Below, piece by piece: positions 19,332 to 28,000 of a stretch of 64,000 nt of DNA; the stretch's first letter is position 1; every line of letters starts with the position of its first letter. The stretch lies in the NCBI GenBank assembly GCA_947493575.1, contig CANLRQ010000014.1, forward strand, positions 1-64,000. Reading direction: 5' to 3'. Below the pieces are notes generated by a model. The model was not told the DNA's origin and searched no databases. It saw nothing but the letters and a program-made list of their open reading frames with translations. The translations under genes and the position numbers were made by a program. The DNA comes from an uncultured Marinomonas sp. (GTDB taxonomy: Bacteria > Pseudomonadota > Gammaproteobacteria > Pseudomonadales > Marinomonadaceae).

Positions 19332-19928
19332 TCAATGGAGACTTTCATTTGGTGCATCTTGCTCAGGCATTAACCAAGTAGGCCAATCCATAGGCCAGTC
19401 ACTTCGAGTCGTTAACTGTTGTAATGCACACAGCCACTGACGAAGCGCTGCAACAGGAAGAGGTAATACAACTGCATTAACCTCATTCGCCTCACTAATT
19501 TTCAACACTAGCTCATTAGGTCGCTTACTAATGGTAATACTTGTAACTAACCACTCATGACTACGGCCAGATAAAATAACAGGAGTTTGATGATTCTGAG
19601 CCTCATCATCAGTACTTAAGGAAGGTGACGGTGCAACAACAGGGGAGTTTTCTTTCATTGCCACTTGAGCTCTAGTCTGAGCCAAGCTATGAAATGCTTC
19701 TGCCTGAGCCTTATCCTCTACATCTAATTGCGCTTGCAACCAATCCAATAAAAGCGGAACAAAACGTTTTAGCAACCTTTGCGTCATCCAAATACTTATC
19801 ACAGACCCATCATTCATTGCACAAATAAAGTGTAGCCTATCCTGCACTTCATCATACTTTGAAGTAACTCGATCAATTACAGGTAAACGTATTTTATTAG
19901 ATTCTGGTAACGTGCTTTTTTCAGTCAT
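19332..19928 (-). CDS. Protein of unknown function beside the secretion operon
   Basis: Not recognised. The 198-residue product has no signal peptide or membrane helix. The N-terminal part (about 15-70) reads as mixed strands and a helix (DEVQDRLHFICAMNDGSVISIWMTQRLLKRFVPLLLDWL). A polar, proline- and serine-rich linker (about 90-115) joins it to a second predicted mixed domain (about 120-185, with LPLPVAALRQWLCALQQL). The protein is rich in Trp (eight, including three in WPMDWPTW near the C-terminus). It is convergent with the TolC-like gene and lies downstream of the DUF6447-like gene, so a role in the secretion or surface-layer system is suggested only by position. Confidence 0.65.
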   Translation of the reverse strand: MTEKSTLPESNKIRLPVIDRVTSKYDEVQDRLHFICAMNDGSVISIWMTQRLLKRFVPLLLDWLQAQLDVEDKAQAEAFHSLAQTRAQVAMKENSPVVAPSPSLSTDDEAQNHQTPVILSGRSHEWLVTSITISKRPNELVLKISEANEVNAVVLPLPVAALRQWLCALQQLTTRSDWPMDWPTWLMPEQDAPNESLH

Positions 19929-20038
19929 GATAGTGTATTTGCTCTCAGGCGAGTTATAGCTAATAACGCATTGTCTTCATTTTATTACGATTTTTACAAT
20001 ACGAGAATTAAAAACAGACTAAAGAGTAAGCAACCGAA

Positions 20039-20386
20039 TTATTCGGTTACTTCTTCTTTGACAGCAGCTTTTCTAACTGGAGTTTTACGTGTTGTCGTTT
20101 TTTTCGCGGTTGTTTTCTTTGCAGTAGACGCTTTTTTAACTGGGGCCTTTTTAGCTACTGTTTTTACTTCTTTAGCAGGCTCCTCTTCTGTAACCAATGC
20201 GCCATCTGATACCAACTCAGACAGAGCCTGTAAGTATGCTGAACGAGCCGTACGAATAATAGAAAGCTCAGCTTCCAATGACTCAATTTTTTGCTCACAG
20301 AAACGAACAGAGTTAAGTTTAGCTTGCGCTTCTGGGCTCAGTTTCTCAATATCATATTGTTTATCATTAAGTGTCAAAATTGCCAT
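20039..20386 (-). CDS. DUF6447-like protein with histone-H1-like basic tail
   Basis: A 115-residue protein. Residues 1-65 (MAILTLNDKQYDIEKLSPEA, then a helical segment with IESLEAEL and RTARSAYLQAL) match my memory of the small DUF6447 family seen near type I secretion loci; function unknown. Residues about 78-115 are a Lys/Ala/Thr tail with repeated AKK, KKA and TTAKK, like histone H1 or AlgP tails, ending in an acidic EEVTE. The longer open frame to 20461 is disfavoured because GGAG lies six bases before the ATG at 20386. The tail could bind nucleic acid or polyanionic surface glycans; both are guesses. Confidence 0.75.
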   Translation of the reverse strand: MAILTLNDKQYDIEKLSPEAQAKLNSVRFCEQKIESLEAELSIIRTARSAYLQALSELVSDGALVTEEEPAKEVKTVAKKAPVKKASTAKKTTAKKTTTRKTPVRKAAVKEEVTE

Positions 20387-20463
20387 ATATACTCCAAATA
20401 AAAAATAGCGTATGTATAATAACTTAAAGGAAACAAACTGTCTGCCACAGGATGATTCCACAT

Positions 20464-20493
20464 AAAAAAATGCACCCTAATAAGAGCGCATTC
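20464..20493 (-). terminator. Possible weak terminator after the acidic protein gene
   Basis: On the minus strand a short AATGC/GCATT stem with partial extension is followed by a run of T (A run at 20464-20470). It lies about 55 bp after the stop of the gene at 20548. The stem is short, so the call is tentative. Confidence 0.4.
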
Positions 20494-20547
20494 ACCAGAG
20501 CCAGTAAAAGCCGTCGTTTAACCAAGCCTTTCCATCACAAACATCAA

Positions 20548-21375
20548 CTAACCAATTAGTGTTGCTGGATCAAACTCTGGCACGCCAACTAATGTCGACA
20601 AATCTCCATCAAATACAGTGTCGACATTATCTAACACGCCTTCTAGAGCCTGATTCAAATCAATATTATTAAACACACCTTCTAGAGCCTGATTCAAATT
20701 AATATTATTAAACAGATCGCCGATACTATTAAAATCGATTAAACTACCGGCATCACCTAGAGATAACTCACTAAAATCAAGCTCTGATAAAAAAGAGCGA
20801 ATGTATTCAATCCATGAAGAAAGATTAAAATCACCCAAAAAGCTGGATTCTTCCTGATTAAAGCCTGTGATTATTTCACCAATTGATTCTTCCAATCCAG
20901 AAGTCAGGTTTGTAAAATCGAAGCCTTCTAATTGATTTTGTAGAGAAGCTAACCAACTTCCATCCAGACCAAAGTCACTTAAATCAAAACTATTTTCTGA
21001 ATCATTTTCATTCTTAGAGCCGCCTGACTGCTGCTCGTCTTCTTTTTTAACACTGTCTTCAGGCAAATCCTCTTTCGAATCATCTTCTTCAACTTCACTG
21101 CCATTGTTAGGCTCAGAAATACCCGAAAACACATCTGGAGTGTAGTCTGGAGTATCATTTTCAACCGACATTCCGTTTAATTTAAAGAAGCCTTTTACAT
21201 CGTCTCCTGTTACCCCGTCACCGTAAAGATCAGCAATCATATCAAATGTGATATTGAAGCGGCCTGCCGTTTGGTAAATATAATCGGGTTGGCTAACATT
21301 ATCATGAATAAAATTTCGGGCTTCTTCAAAACTGACCCCCAATTGAGATAACAAATTTAAAGTAGATTGCAACAT
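20548..21375 (-). CDS. Acidic protein, candidate type I secretion substrate
   Basis: A strongly acidic 275-residue protein without a Sec signal. Residues 1-70 form a small helical module (EEARNFIHDN ... FNITFDMIADLYGDGVTGDDVKGFF) that I recall from the ends of several RTX-type secreted proteins. A charged, Asp/Glu/Ser-rich linker (about 85-130) follows, then a leucine-rich region with repeated DFTNL, DFSEL and two 13-residue repeats (LNQALEGVF-type), which are 39-bp direct repeats in the DNA at 20641-20718. The end EFDPATLIG is hydrophobic, as in type I signals. GGAG precedes the ATG. It lies between the secretion genes and the large surface proteins. Confidence 0.7.
   Translation of the reverse strand: MLQSTLNLLSQLGVSFEEARNFIHDNVSQPDYIYQTAGRFNITFDMIADLYGDGVTGDDVKGFFKLNGMSVENDTPDYTPDVFSGISEPNNGSEVEEDDSKEDLPEDSVKKEDEQQSGGSKNENDSENSFDLSDFGLDGSWLASLQNQLEGFDFTNLTSGLEESIGEIITGFNQEESSFLGDFNLSSWIEYIRSFLSELDFSELSLGDAGSLIDFNSIGDLFNNINLNQALEGVFNNIDLNQALEGVLDNVDTVFDGDLSTLVGVPEFDPATLIG
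20641..20718. repeat. Two 39-bp direct repeats inside the acidic protein gene
   Basis: Copies 20641-20679 and 20680-20718 differ at only a few positions and keep the reading frame (13 residues each). They encode the LNQALEGV repeats of the acidic protein. Confidence 0.9.
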
Positions 21376-21501
21376 AAGTTTTCACTCCAACTAATCAAAT
21401 ACTGTATATCAAAATAATAAAGGATTTACAAAAAACTGAACAGGGAAAATACGATTTATCATAGCTTTAATAAAAATGACATGAATTCATTTCTTATCAA
21501 A

Positions 21502-21537
21502 GCTATATTAAAGACCATTCCTAACCTTTAATATAGC
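21502..21537. terminator. 12-bp perfect inverted repeat after the second surface-protein gene
   Basis: Arms GCTATATTAAAG (21502-21513) and CTTTAATATAGC (21526-21537) are separated by 12 bases, 27 bp past the stop of the gene at 21564. A strong T run is missing, so terminator function is inferred from position. Confidence 0.55.
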
Positions 21538-21563
21538 AGGTCAAATTACTTAAACACGTCTAA

Positions 21564-24500
21564 TCAGGCAAAATTGGCATCTGTAAATGACAAATCACTG
21601 CCCAAATCAATCACGCCTATCAAAGCAGCACTTGAGAAATGATCATTAGATGCATTGAGTTGATCTTGCTTATTAGAAGTCAAATGAAACGCTTTGTATT
21701 CACCTTTGTTAGCTTCATTATGAATCATCACAACATAATGACTTTCATCTCCAACGAGAGTTGATGAGTGCTCTACTGCATCCAAAGAATGTAAGGTTAG
21801 ATTTCCATAGCCTGAAAAACCTATAATATTCAGAGCTGACAATAAATCATCCGATGTTAAGGCATCAAAAGTATTAGCATTTCCAACGTTTGAAGATTCA
21901 ATAAAATCTAAAACAGTTACAGAGTTCACATCCGCCTTATTTGATGAGTTTACCGTCACTTTAACCGTCTTTTCATTATTTACCACATCGGCAGAGAATT
22001 GCTTCGTTACTAAATATTCAGAAAAATCCAATATATCCCCTCCTGAACCTGATACAGCAAAGTTTACAATACTTACTTTGCCTAAATCATTACCAGAAAA
22101 ATGGACTGTTTCTTTACTACTATCATTTGTTGACAGAACCACCACATCATCACCAGCACCAGAGTCAATGACACTACCAACGCTGTGCTCATTTGATACA
22201 AAGCCTGTTTTTTTAATCGAGTTTATTTCCCCAAGGACAGATGATCCATCATAACCAGCTCCTGAAGATTTTGCTTGAGTTAAGTTCGCACTATGAATTT
22301 CATCACTGTATTGAACCGTTTCACTACCGACAAAATTGCGATAATCATTCAAAACATTCTCTTCAATAAACCCAGTATATTCATCTTGAGTAATCGAAAT
22401 AGTTAAGTCGTTTTCAGAGAAAGCGCCATCAACAAGAGACTCAATAATTAAAGCGCCATTACTCGCATCTTTTACAACAAGTAATTTACTTAAAACAGAA
22501 CCATCACTGATCGCTTTCTTGATTGCTGAATTAATATCAGACTGGTTACCTACAGAGTGATTTAAATCCAAATTGATAACCGACTCAAAGCCATTCTCAA
22601 ATGCTTTGGAATCAATCGTTCCAGAACCAGAAAACGTAACTTTTAGCTTTCCATTTATTAGGAAAAATTTATTATTCGCTCCTCCCCCCTGTAAAGCACT
22701 GACATCTGCATTTAAACTATTAAATAACCAAGTCGCTGGCTCATTATCTCTTTCATTTGTGAGACCCGAATTATCCGAATAAACCGTATCATTGCCTTTC
22801 CCAGTTTGAATAAGGACAGAACCGTCTCCAATTGACTTAACCGTATCATTCCCCTCTCCGGTATTCACCGACAAATTTTTTAACTTGGCTTGATCTTCAT
22901 TCCAATCGGAATTTAACTCTGCCGTATTATTCTTTATTGTCAATTCAACTAGATCATCCCCTCCGCCTGTCACCACTGATAGCTCAAAGTCATCATAACT
23001 TGAAGCCAGCTCTGACACACTTAACGCCACGGAGTCATTTCCAGAACCCGTTTTATATTCAAAAGCTTGGTCAATCTCTGTTTTTATTCCGCCTAAACCA
23101 TTGTATTTTTGAGTCAATGAAAGTTCATCCAAACCTAAAGAAGCCTGTAAAACCACGTCTCCAAGCATTGCATTAGCGTCAACAGACCTAACATCATTAA
23201 GCCCATCGCTTCCATCACTACTTCCAATACGCAATGAACCTGAATATCCATCCCCATTTGAAACAACAATCTGTTGCAATCTATTGCCTGTTGTAGCAAC
23301 AGAGTTCAGCCAGCTTGACTCTTCAACACGTATGTTTAATTTTTGAATAGCCGATGCCAGTACTGTCTCGGTAGGTTCTGCCGCTATAAAAAAGTCCCCA
23401 CCTTGGGCGCCCTTTCCAACATTATCAAACACAATTTGAGTTTGAGTATAGCCATCATCAAAGAGCACTTTTTTATTCGATGCATAAATCGCATTTCCTA
23501 TGGACTCTTCTTCTGATACAAGATAATTCACAAACGCTAACGTTTCTTCTCCTTCGTAATTTAGGAGAATTTCTGTTCCCGTATACACAACATTGTCATT
23601 GGGGTTAAGCTTTTTAAATCCCCCTCCTAAAGTAGCACTTAAACTTTCGATACCTTGCTTCTGCAAAGAGTAGTTTAATGCACTGACAAAATCTGCGTAT
23701 GTTTTAGGAGCAACACCTTCGTCTTCGATCTTTATAATGTTATCGCCCAATTGAAGAGCAACTCCAGTATAGCTATTATTCTGTAATTCTGTGCCCATGT
23801 TGGCGACACTTTCTAAGTCAAGTATTTCAATGCTGATTGCCTGGAAACCCGAAAAATCTTTAGGAGAGCTTACACCATCAAAATAGGCAGAGAAATTCAC
23901 ATTTTCATTACTGTCATGAAATGCAATTGTCGCTAAATGAGAAGGCGTTTGAATGTTACGTATATCAAAATGCGTACTGGACCCTATTGATGCAAACTGT
24001 TTAACACCTAACATATTGCTAGCATCAACACGCTCTAAAGCAAGCGACGACACTGCGGCATTTGTTTGCTCTGCTTCCGCTTGAAACTGCACATTTTCAA
24101 TATTTTTGGCTGTTATTTTTATCGCTTCACTTTGTGTACCAAACACTTGCACTGACAATGTATCATCACCAAACTTTCCATCCAACGTGTCGGATGCCTG
24201 CATACTCATAACATCATTAAAAACGGTGGCTAAAAAGCCATCGTCTACGTTTGACCCTACTAAATGATCATCACCAACAGTGAGTTTATAAAATGAGGAC
24301 GTGACATTCTCATCAAGGCGCGTTTTTTGGTTGTATACAGATTCGAGAGTGGCATCAACGTTAGTAGTGACCGCTCTAAGTTCCGTAAAAGATTCCTGAC
24401 CAGAAGAATTATTCATAGCATAGTGGGTTGCAATATCCACTTTATTATCAAGGCGTTGTTTCGCTTTACCAAAAGTAGAATCGCTTACAGCAACAGATGA

Positions 24501-24839
24501 CAGTGCTTGAATGCCTTCTAAAGCAGCAGCCCCTCTTGAACTTCCCGCATTTATCTTTTCTAAAATAAAAGACTCACCCAGAGCTAAAGTAGCAATATCG
24601 ACACTATCACCCAGTAGGTTACGCACAAAGCTCGATGCATAATCAACATCACTTAATATTAGAGGGTAAAGTGATGTGTATTCAGGTGAAGCGACCCAAT
24701 TTTCCACCATGCTCTCAAGAGACTCGCCCCTTGCCAAATTGCCTTTAAACCCATCAAGCAATACTGAAGAAGGGGCGGCATCAAACAAACCAACAATCGC
24801 TTGCATTAATGTTTTTTCAGTAACTGATAAAGAATCCAT
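21564..24839 (-). CDS. Large DUF4214/RTX-like secreted surface protein (paralogue 2)
   Basis: A 1091-residue protein without a Sec signal peptide. The N-terminus carries a DUF4214-like module (LFDAAPSSVLLDGFKGNL ... FVRNLLGDSVD, about 15-80). The middle has degenerate glycine/aspartate calcium-binding repeats (GGGDDLVEL, GEGNDTVKS, GKGNDTVYSDN, GAGDDVVVLS). The C-terminus ends in ALIGVIDLGSDLSFTDANFA, a likely uncleaved type I secretion signal. It is colinear with the protein at 25006-28974 along nearly its full length but lacks that protein's roughly 200-residue insertion and has diverged strongly. Lysine and cysteine poverty and many Ser/Asn/Thr fit an S-layer or adhesin. AAGGA precedes the ATG. 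Likely a second or alternative surface-layer protein. Confidence 0.82.
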   Translation of the reverse strand: MDSLSVTEKTLMQAIVGLFDAAPSSVLLDGFKGNLARGESLESMVENWVASPEYTSLYPLILSDVDYASSFVRNLLGDSVDIATLALGESFILEKINAGSSRGAAALEGIQALSSVAVSDSTFGKAKQRLDNKVDIATHYAMNNSSGQESFTELRAVTTNVDATLESVYNQKTRLDENVTSSFYKLTVGDDHLVGSNVDDGFLATVFNDVMSMQASDTLDGKFGDDTLSVQVFGTQSEAIKITAKNIENVQFQAEAEQTNAAVSSLALERVDASNMLGVKQFASIGSSTHFDIRNIQTPSHLATIAFHDSNENVNFSAYFDGVSSPKDFSGFQAISIEILDLESVANMGTELQNNSYTGVALQLGDNIIKIEDEGVAPKTYADFVSALNYSLQKQGIESLSATLGGGFKKLNPNDNVVYTGTEILLNYEGEETLAFVNYLVSEEESIGNAIYASNKKVLFDDGYTQTQIVFDNVGKGAQGGDFFIAAEPTETVLASAIQKLNIRVEESSWLNSVATTGNRLQQIVVSNGDGYSGSLRIGSSDGSDGLNDVRSVDANAMLGDVVLQASLGLDELSLTQKYNGLGGIKTEIDQAFEYKTGSGNDSVALSVSELASSYDDFELSVVTGGGDDLVELTIKNNTAELNSDWNEDQAKLKNLSVNTGEGNDTVKSIGDGSVLIQTGKGNDTVYSDNSGLTNERDNEPATWLFNSLNADVSALQGGGANNKFFLINGKLKVTFSGSGTIDSKAFENGFESVINLDLNHSVGNQSDINSAIKKAISDGSVLSKLLVVKDASNGALIIESLVDGAFSENDLTISITQDEYTGFIEENVLNDYRNFVGSETVQYSDEIHSANLTQAKSSGAGYDGSSVLGEINSIKKTGFVSNEHSVGSVIDSGAGDDVVVLSTNDSSKETVHFSGNDLGKVSIVNFAVSGSGGDILDFSEYLVTKQFSADVVNNEKTVKVTVNSSNKADVNSVTVLDFIESSNVGNANTFDALTSDDLLSALNIIGFSGYGNLTLHSLDAVEHSSTLVGDESHYVVMIHNEANKGEYKAFHLTSNKQDQLNASNDHFSSAALIGVIDLGSDLSFTDANFA

Positions 24840-24880
24840 AATTCGTCCTTAATAAAACCAGATTAGATTATGTTTATGTT

Positions 24881-24920
24881 TATTAAAAGCTTATAAAACG
24901 TCTCATATAAGCTTTTAATA
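24881..24920. promoter_or_regulatory. 14-bp perfect inverted repeat between the two surface-protein genes
   Basis: Arms TATTAAAAGCTTAT (24881-24894) and ATAAGCTTTTAATA (24907-24920) are perfect reverse complements with a 12-base spacer. It lies 42 bp upstream of the second surface-protein gene and just beyond the terminator of the first. It could be an operator, an mRNA 5-prime stem or a backup terminator. Confidence 0.55.
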
Positions 24921-24924
24921 AATA

Positions 24925-24962
24925 TAAAAAAACCCCTGCCTCAAAAGAAGCAGGGGCTTTTT
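24925..24962 (-). terminator. Strong terminator of the major surface-protein gene
   Basis: On the minus strand a GC-rich stem (GCCCCTGC pairing with GCAGGGG, plus strand 24950-24957 with 24933-24939) is followed by seven T residues. It sits about 45 bp past the stop codon at 25006 and separates the two paralogues into different transcripts. Confidence 0.9.
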
Positions 24963-25005
24963 AGTTCAGAATACATTTTCCTATAAGGAAAAGTAATCTT
25001 AATGA

Positions 25006-28000
25006 TTAAGCAAAGTTACCAACAACGAATGCTGCATCTTCACCTAGATCAATTGTTCCGATAAGTTCCGCAGTTGCGAAGTCATCTTCAGTTGAACCAG
25101 TTTGAGCTGCATCACTTGACGTTAGGTAGAATGCTTTGTATTCACCGTCGTTCGCTTCGTTGTGAACAAGCACAACGTAGTCACGTGAATCACCAACTTC
25201 AGCAGTATTAACCGCATCAAGGCTAGCTTCAGTAATACTACCGTAGTTAGACGCTGTCGCAGTGTCATTCAACGCTGTTAAAAGATTCGCTGCAGTCAAT
25301 GCAGAGAATGTTTGAGCAGACGTTGCACCCGTACCCGCAGTGAAGTCAAGAACTGTTACAGAGTTAGACTCAGCTTCATTGTTTGTATTTAACGTTGTTG
25401 CTACACGAGTTTGAGAAACAGTACTTGTACTACCAGTAGCGAACGCTTTAGTAGTCAAATATGCAGTGAAGTCAAGAACGTCTGCACCAGTACCAGTAAC
25501 AGCGAAGTTAAAGATATCAACAGAGCCTTGATTCAGACCAGTAAATACAACTTTTTCATTACTTTCTGCATGCGTAGACAATACAAGAACGTCATCACCA
25601 GAACCAACATTAATTGTGTTGTCATTTGCATTCTGGTTAGAGTTAGTACCAGTATTTACCGTAGATTTAACTGCTGTAATCAAATCGATATTTTTACCGT
25701 TTGTTGCAGTTTGTGTAATAGTTAAATCATTAACAGCACCAGCGTTAGCAACTGTGTAGTTAGCAACCGATAAGTTTGCAGCTACATCTGCTTCCAACGC
25801 ATCACCAGTCAAAGCACCAGCAGTATTATTTGTGTAAAGGTATGTATTACCATCAACTGTAAACGTTACTGCTTCACCAACTGCAACAGTTAAACCACTA
25901 ATAGATAGAGTTTGAACTTCTGCTACTTCAGTTACAGCAGCTACAGTTTCTGCTATTACAGGTGTATCTGCACCACCACCAATAGTCGCAGTACCAGCAG
26001 CAACAGTAATATCAGCAACAGCACCAGTAGCTACTGGGAATGTTACAGTTACTACACCAGCAGCTACAGTTGCAGTTACAGCTGTAGTAGAAGCCGGAGC
26101 TGTTAATATTTGAGAATTGATAGCCGCTTGAACTTTGGCTGCTGTTTGAGCTGCAGTATCTGCCGCAAGAACGTTAATATTAGCAATACCACCAACAGTG
26201 ATAGTACCGTCAGCAGTAATAGAGCCATCAGTAAAAGTAATTGTCTGAACTTCTGCTACACCAACAACACCAGCAGTAGTTTCAGCCGCACCAGTAGCAA
26301 AAGCAGCAATAGTTGCAGGAGCAAAAACAGAAGTGCCATTAAAGCCTACACCTTGACCAGTGATAGCAGACAATTCAGTCGCAAGATCAGGCGCTGCCAC
26401 ATTTGCAGAGTTAGAGTTAGACTTGAACGCTTCCCAAGAATCTTGTACAGCAGCGAAAGTAGACGCCGTTGTAGCAGGTAAAGTACCTTGAGTAATAGAA
26501 ACATTTAAATCATTAGCTTGATATAGACCATCAACTAAAGACTTAACCAATACAGAATGGTTAGGGCCGTCTTCAACCGTGATCAATTTGCTCAAAGTTG
26601 CATCGTTTTCGATTGCCAATTTGATTGCTTGAACGATGTCAGAGCTATCACCAACGTTGTTACTTACAGCAATATCAACAGTAGACTCAAAACCGTTATC
26701 GTTTTTAGCCGCTGCTGCATTTGTAACACCTGCATTTGTTACAGCAGAACCAGCAGAGAAAGTAACTGTTAGTTTTGCGTTGTACAAGAAATGTTTAGCG
26801 CCAGCGCCTTGACCAAGAATATCGTTTTGAGTGCTAGTACCGTTGAATAACCAAGTTGCTTTATCACCAGAGTTATCTGTGTAAACAGTATCGTTACCAG
26901 TACCAGTAGTGATAGTTACTTCACCGTCACCTAGTTTCTTAACAGTATCGTTACCTTCACCAGTAGAGATAGTGATGTTGTTAAGAGCCGCTTGGTCTTC
27001 GTCCCAGTTAGTTGTTAAATTCGCAGTACCGTTCTTAACTTCGAACTCAACAGTGTCGTTACCAGCACCCGTTTCAACAGTTAATACTAGATCTTCGTAA
27101 GCAACAGCTTCTTCAGAGATGTCTAATTCTAGAACATCGTCAGCAGCGCCTGTTTTGTAAGAGAAAGTAACGTTGTCGTTAGCTGCACCTGTTTGAGTGT
27201 CATCTAGATCATCGTACTTAGCAATTAGAGTTTCAGAACCTAGACCTAAAGACGCTTGAAGAGTCAATTTGCCAGACATTGCAGAAGCGTCAACTGTCTG
27301 TACGTCAACTAAACCAGCAGTACCACCGTTAGCGCCAATACGTAGATCACCAGCAGCAGCAGTAGAAGCAGAGTTTACGATAACAACTTTTTCTAGATCG
27401 TTGTTAGTAGTAGTAACTGTTTTCAACCAGCTAGTGTCTTCAACTGTTACGTTGAACTGTTGGATGCCTTTAGAACCAGAGGCAGTTCCTTGAGACATGT
27501 TACCAGCGATGAAGTCACCACCTTGTGATGATTGACCAACGTTATCAAAGATAACATTAGTTTGAGTCAATGCAGTGGTAGTAGATGGAGCAACATCATT
27601 GATTGCAGTGTGAACGTTAGTGTCTTTTGGTACGGTACCTGCTGCGATCCAACCAATACCAGACAATGCTTCAGCACCAGTGTTCGTTAGAACAATTTGA
27701 GAACCTGCATATTGTTGACCGTTATCAGCGTTGAATTTTTTGAATTCTTCACCAACAGTTGCTGTAATAGTTGTAAAACCTTGCGCTGCAAGAGAAGCGT
27801 TTAAGCCAGCAACTAGATCAGCGTAGGTAGTAGTTACAGGTGCATCACCTTTGATTTCTACTGTTTGGCCAGCAATTGTTAACTGAACACCAACATATGG
27901 GTTGTTTGTCAGTTTGTTACCTGTTGCAGCAGCTGCTTCAAGATCTAAGATCTCTAGGAACAATTTAGAACCCGCAGTTGTGCCATCTGGAGCAGTAATG

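Noticed and set aside
25411..27493. Several plus-strand open frames (61-123 codons) opposite the major surface-protein gene
   Set aside because: They are Ser/Cys/Asn-rich shadows of the biased minus-strand codons; no ribosome-binding sites or family features.
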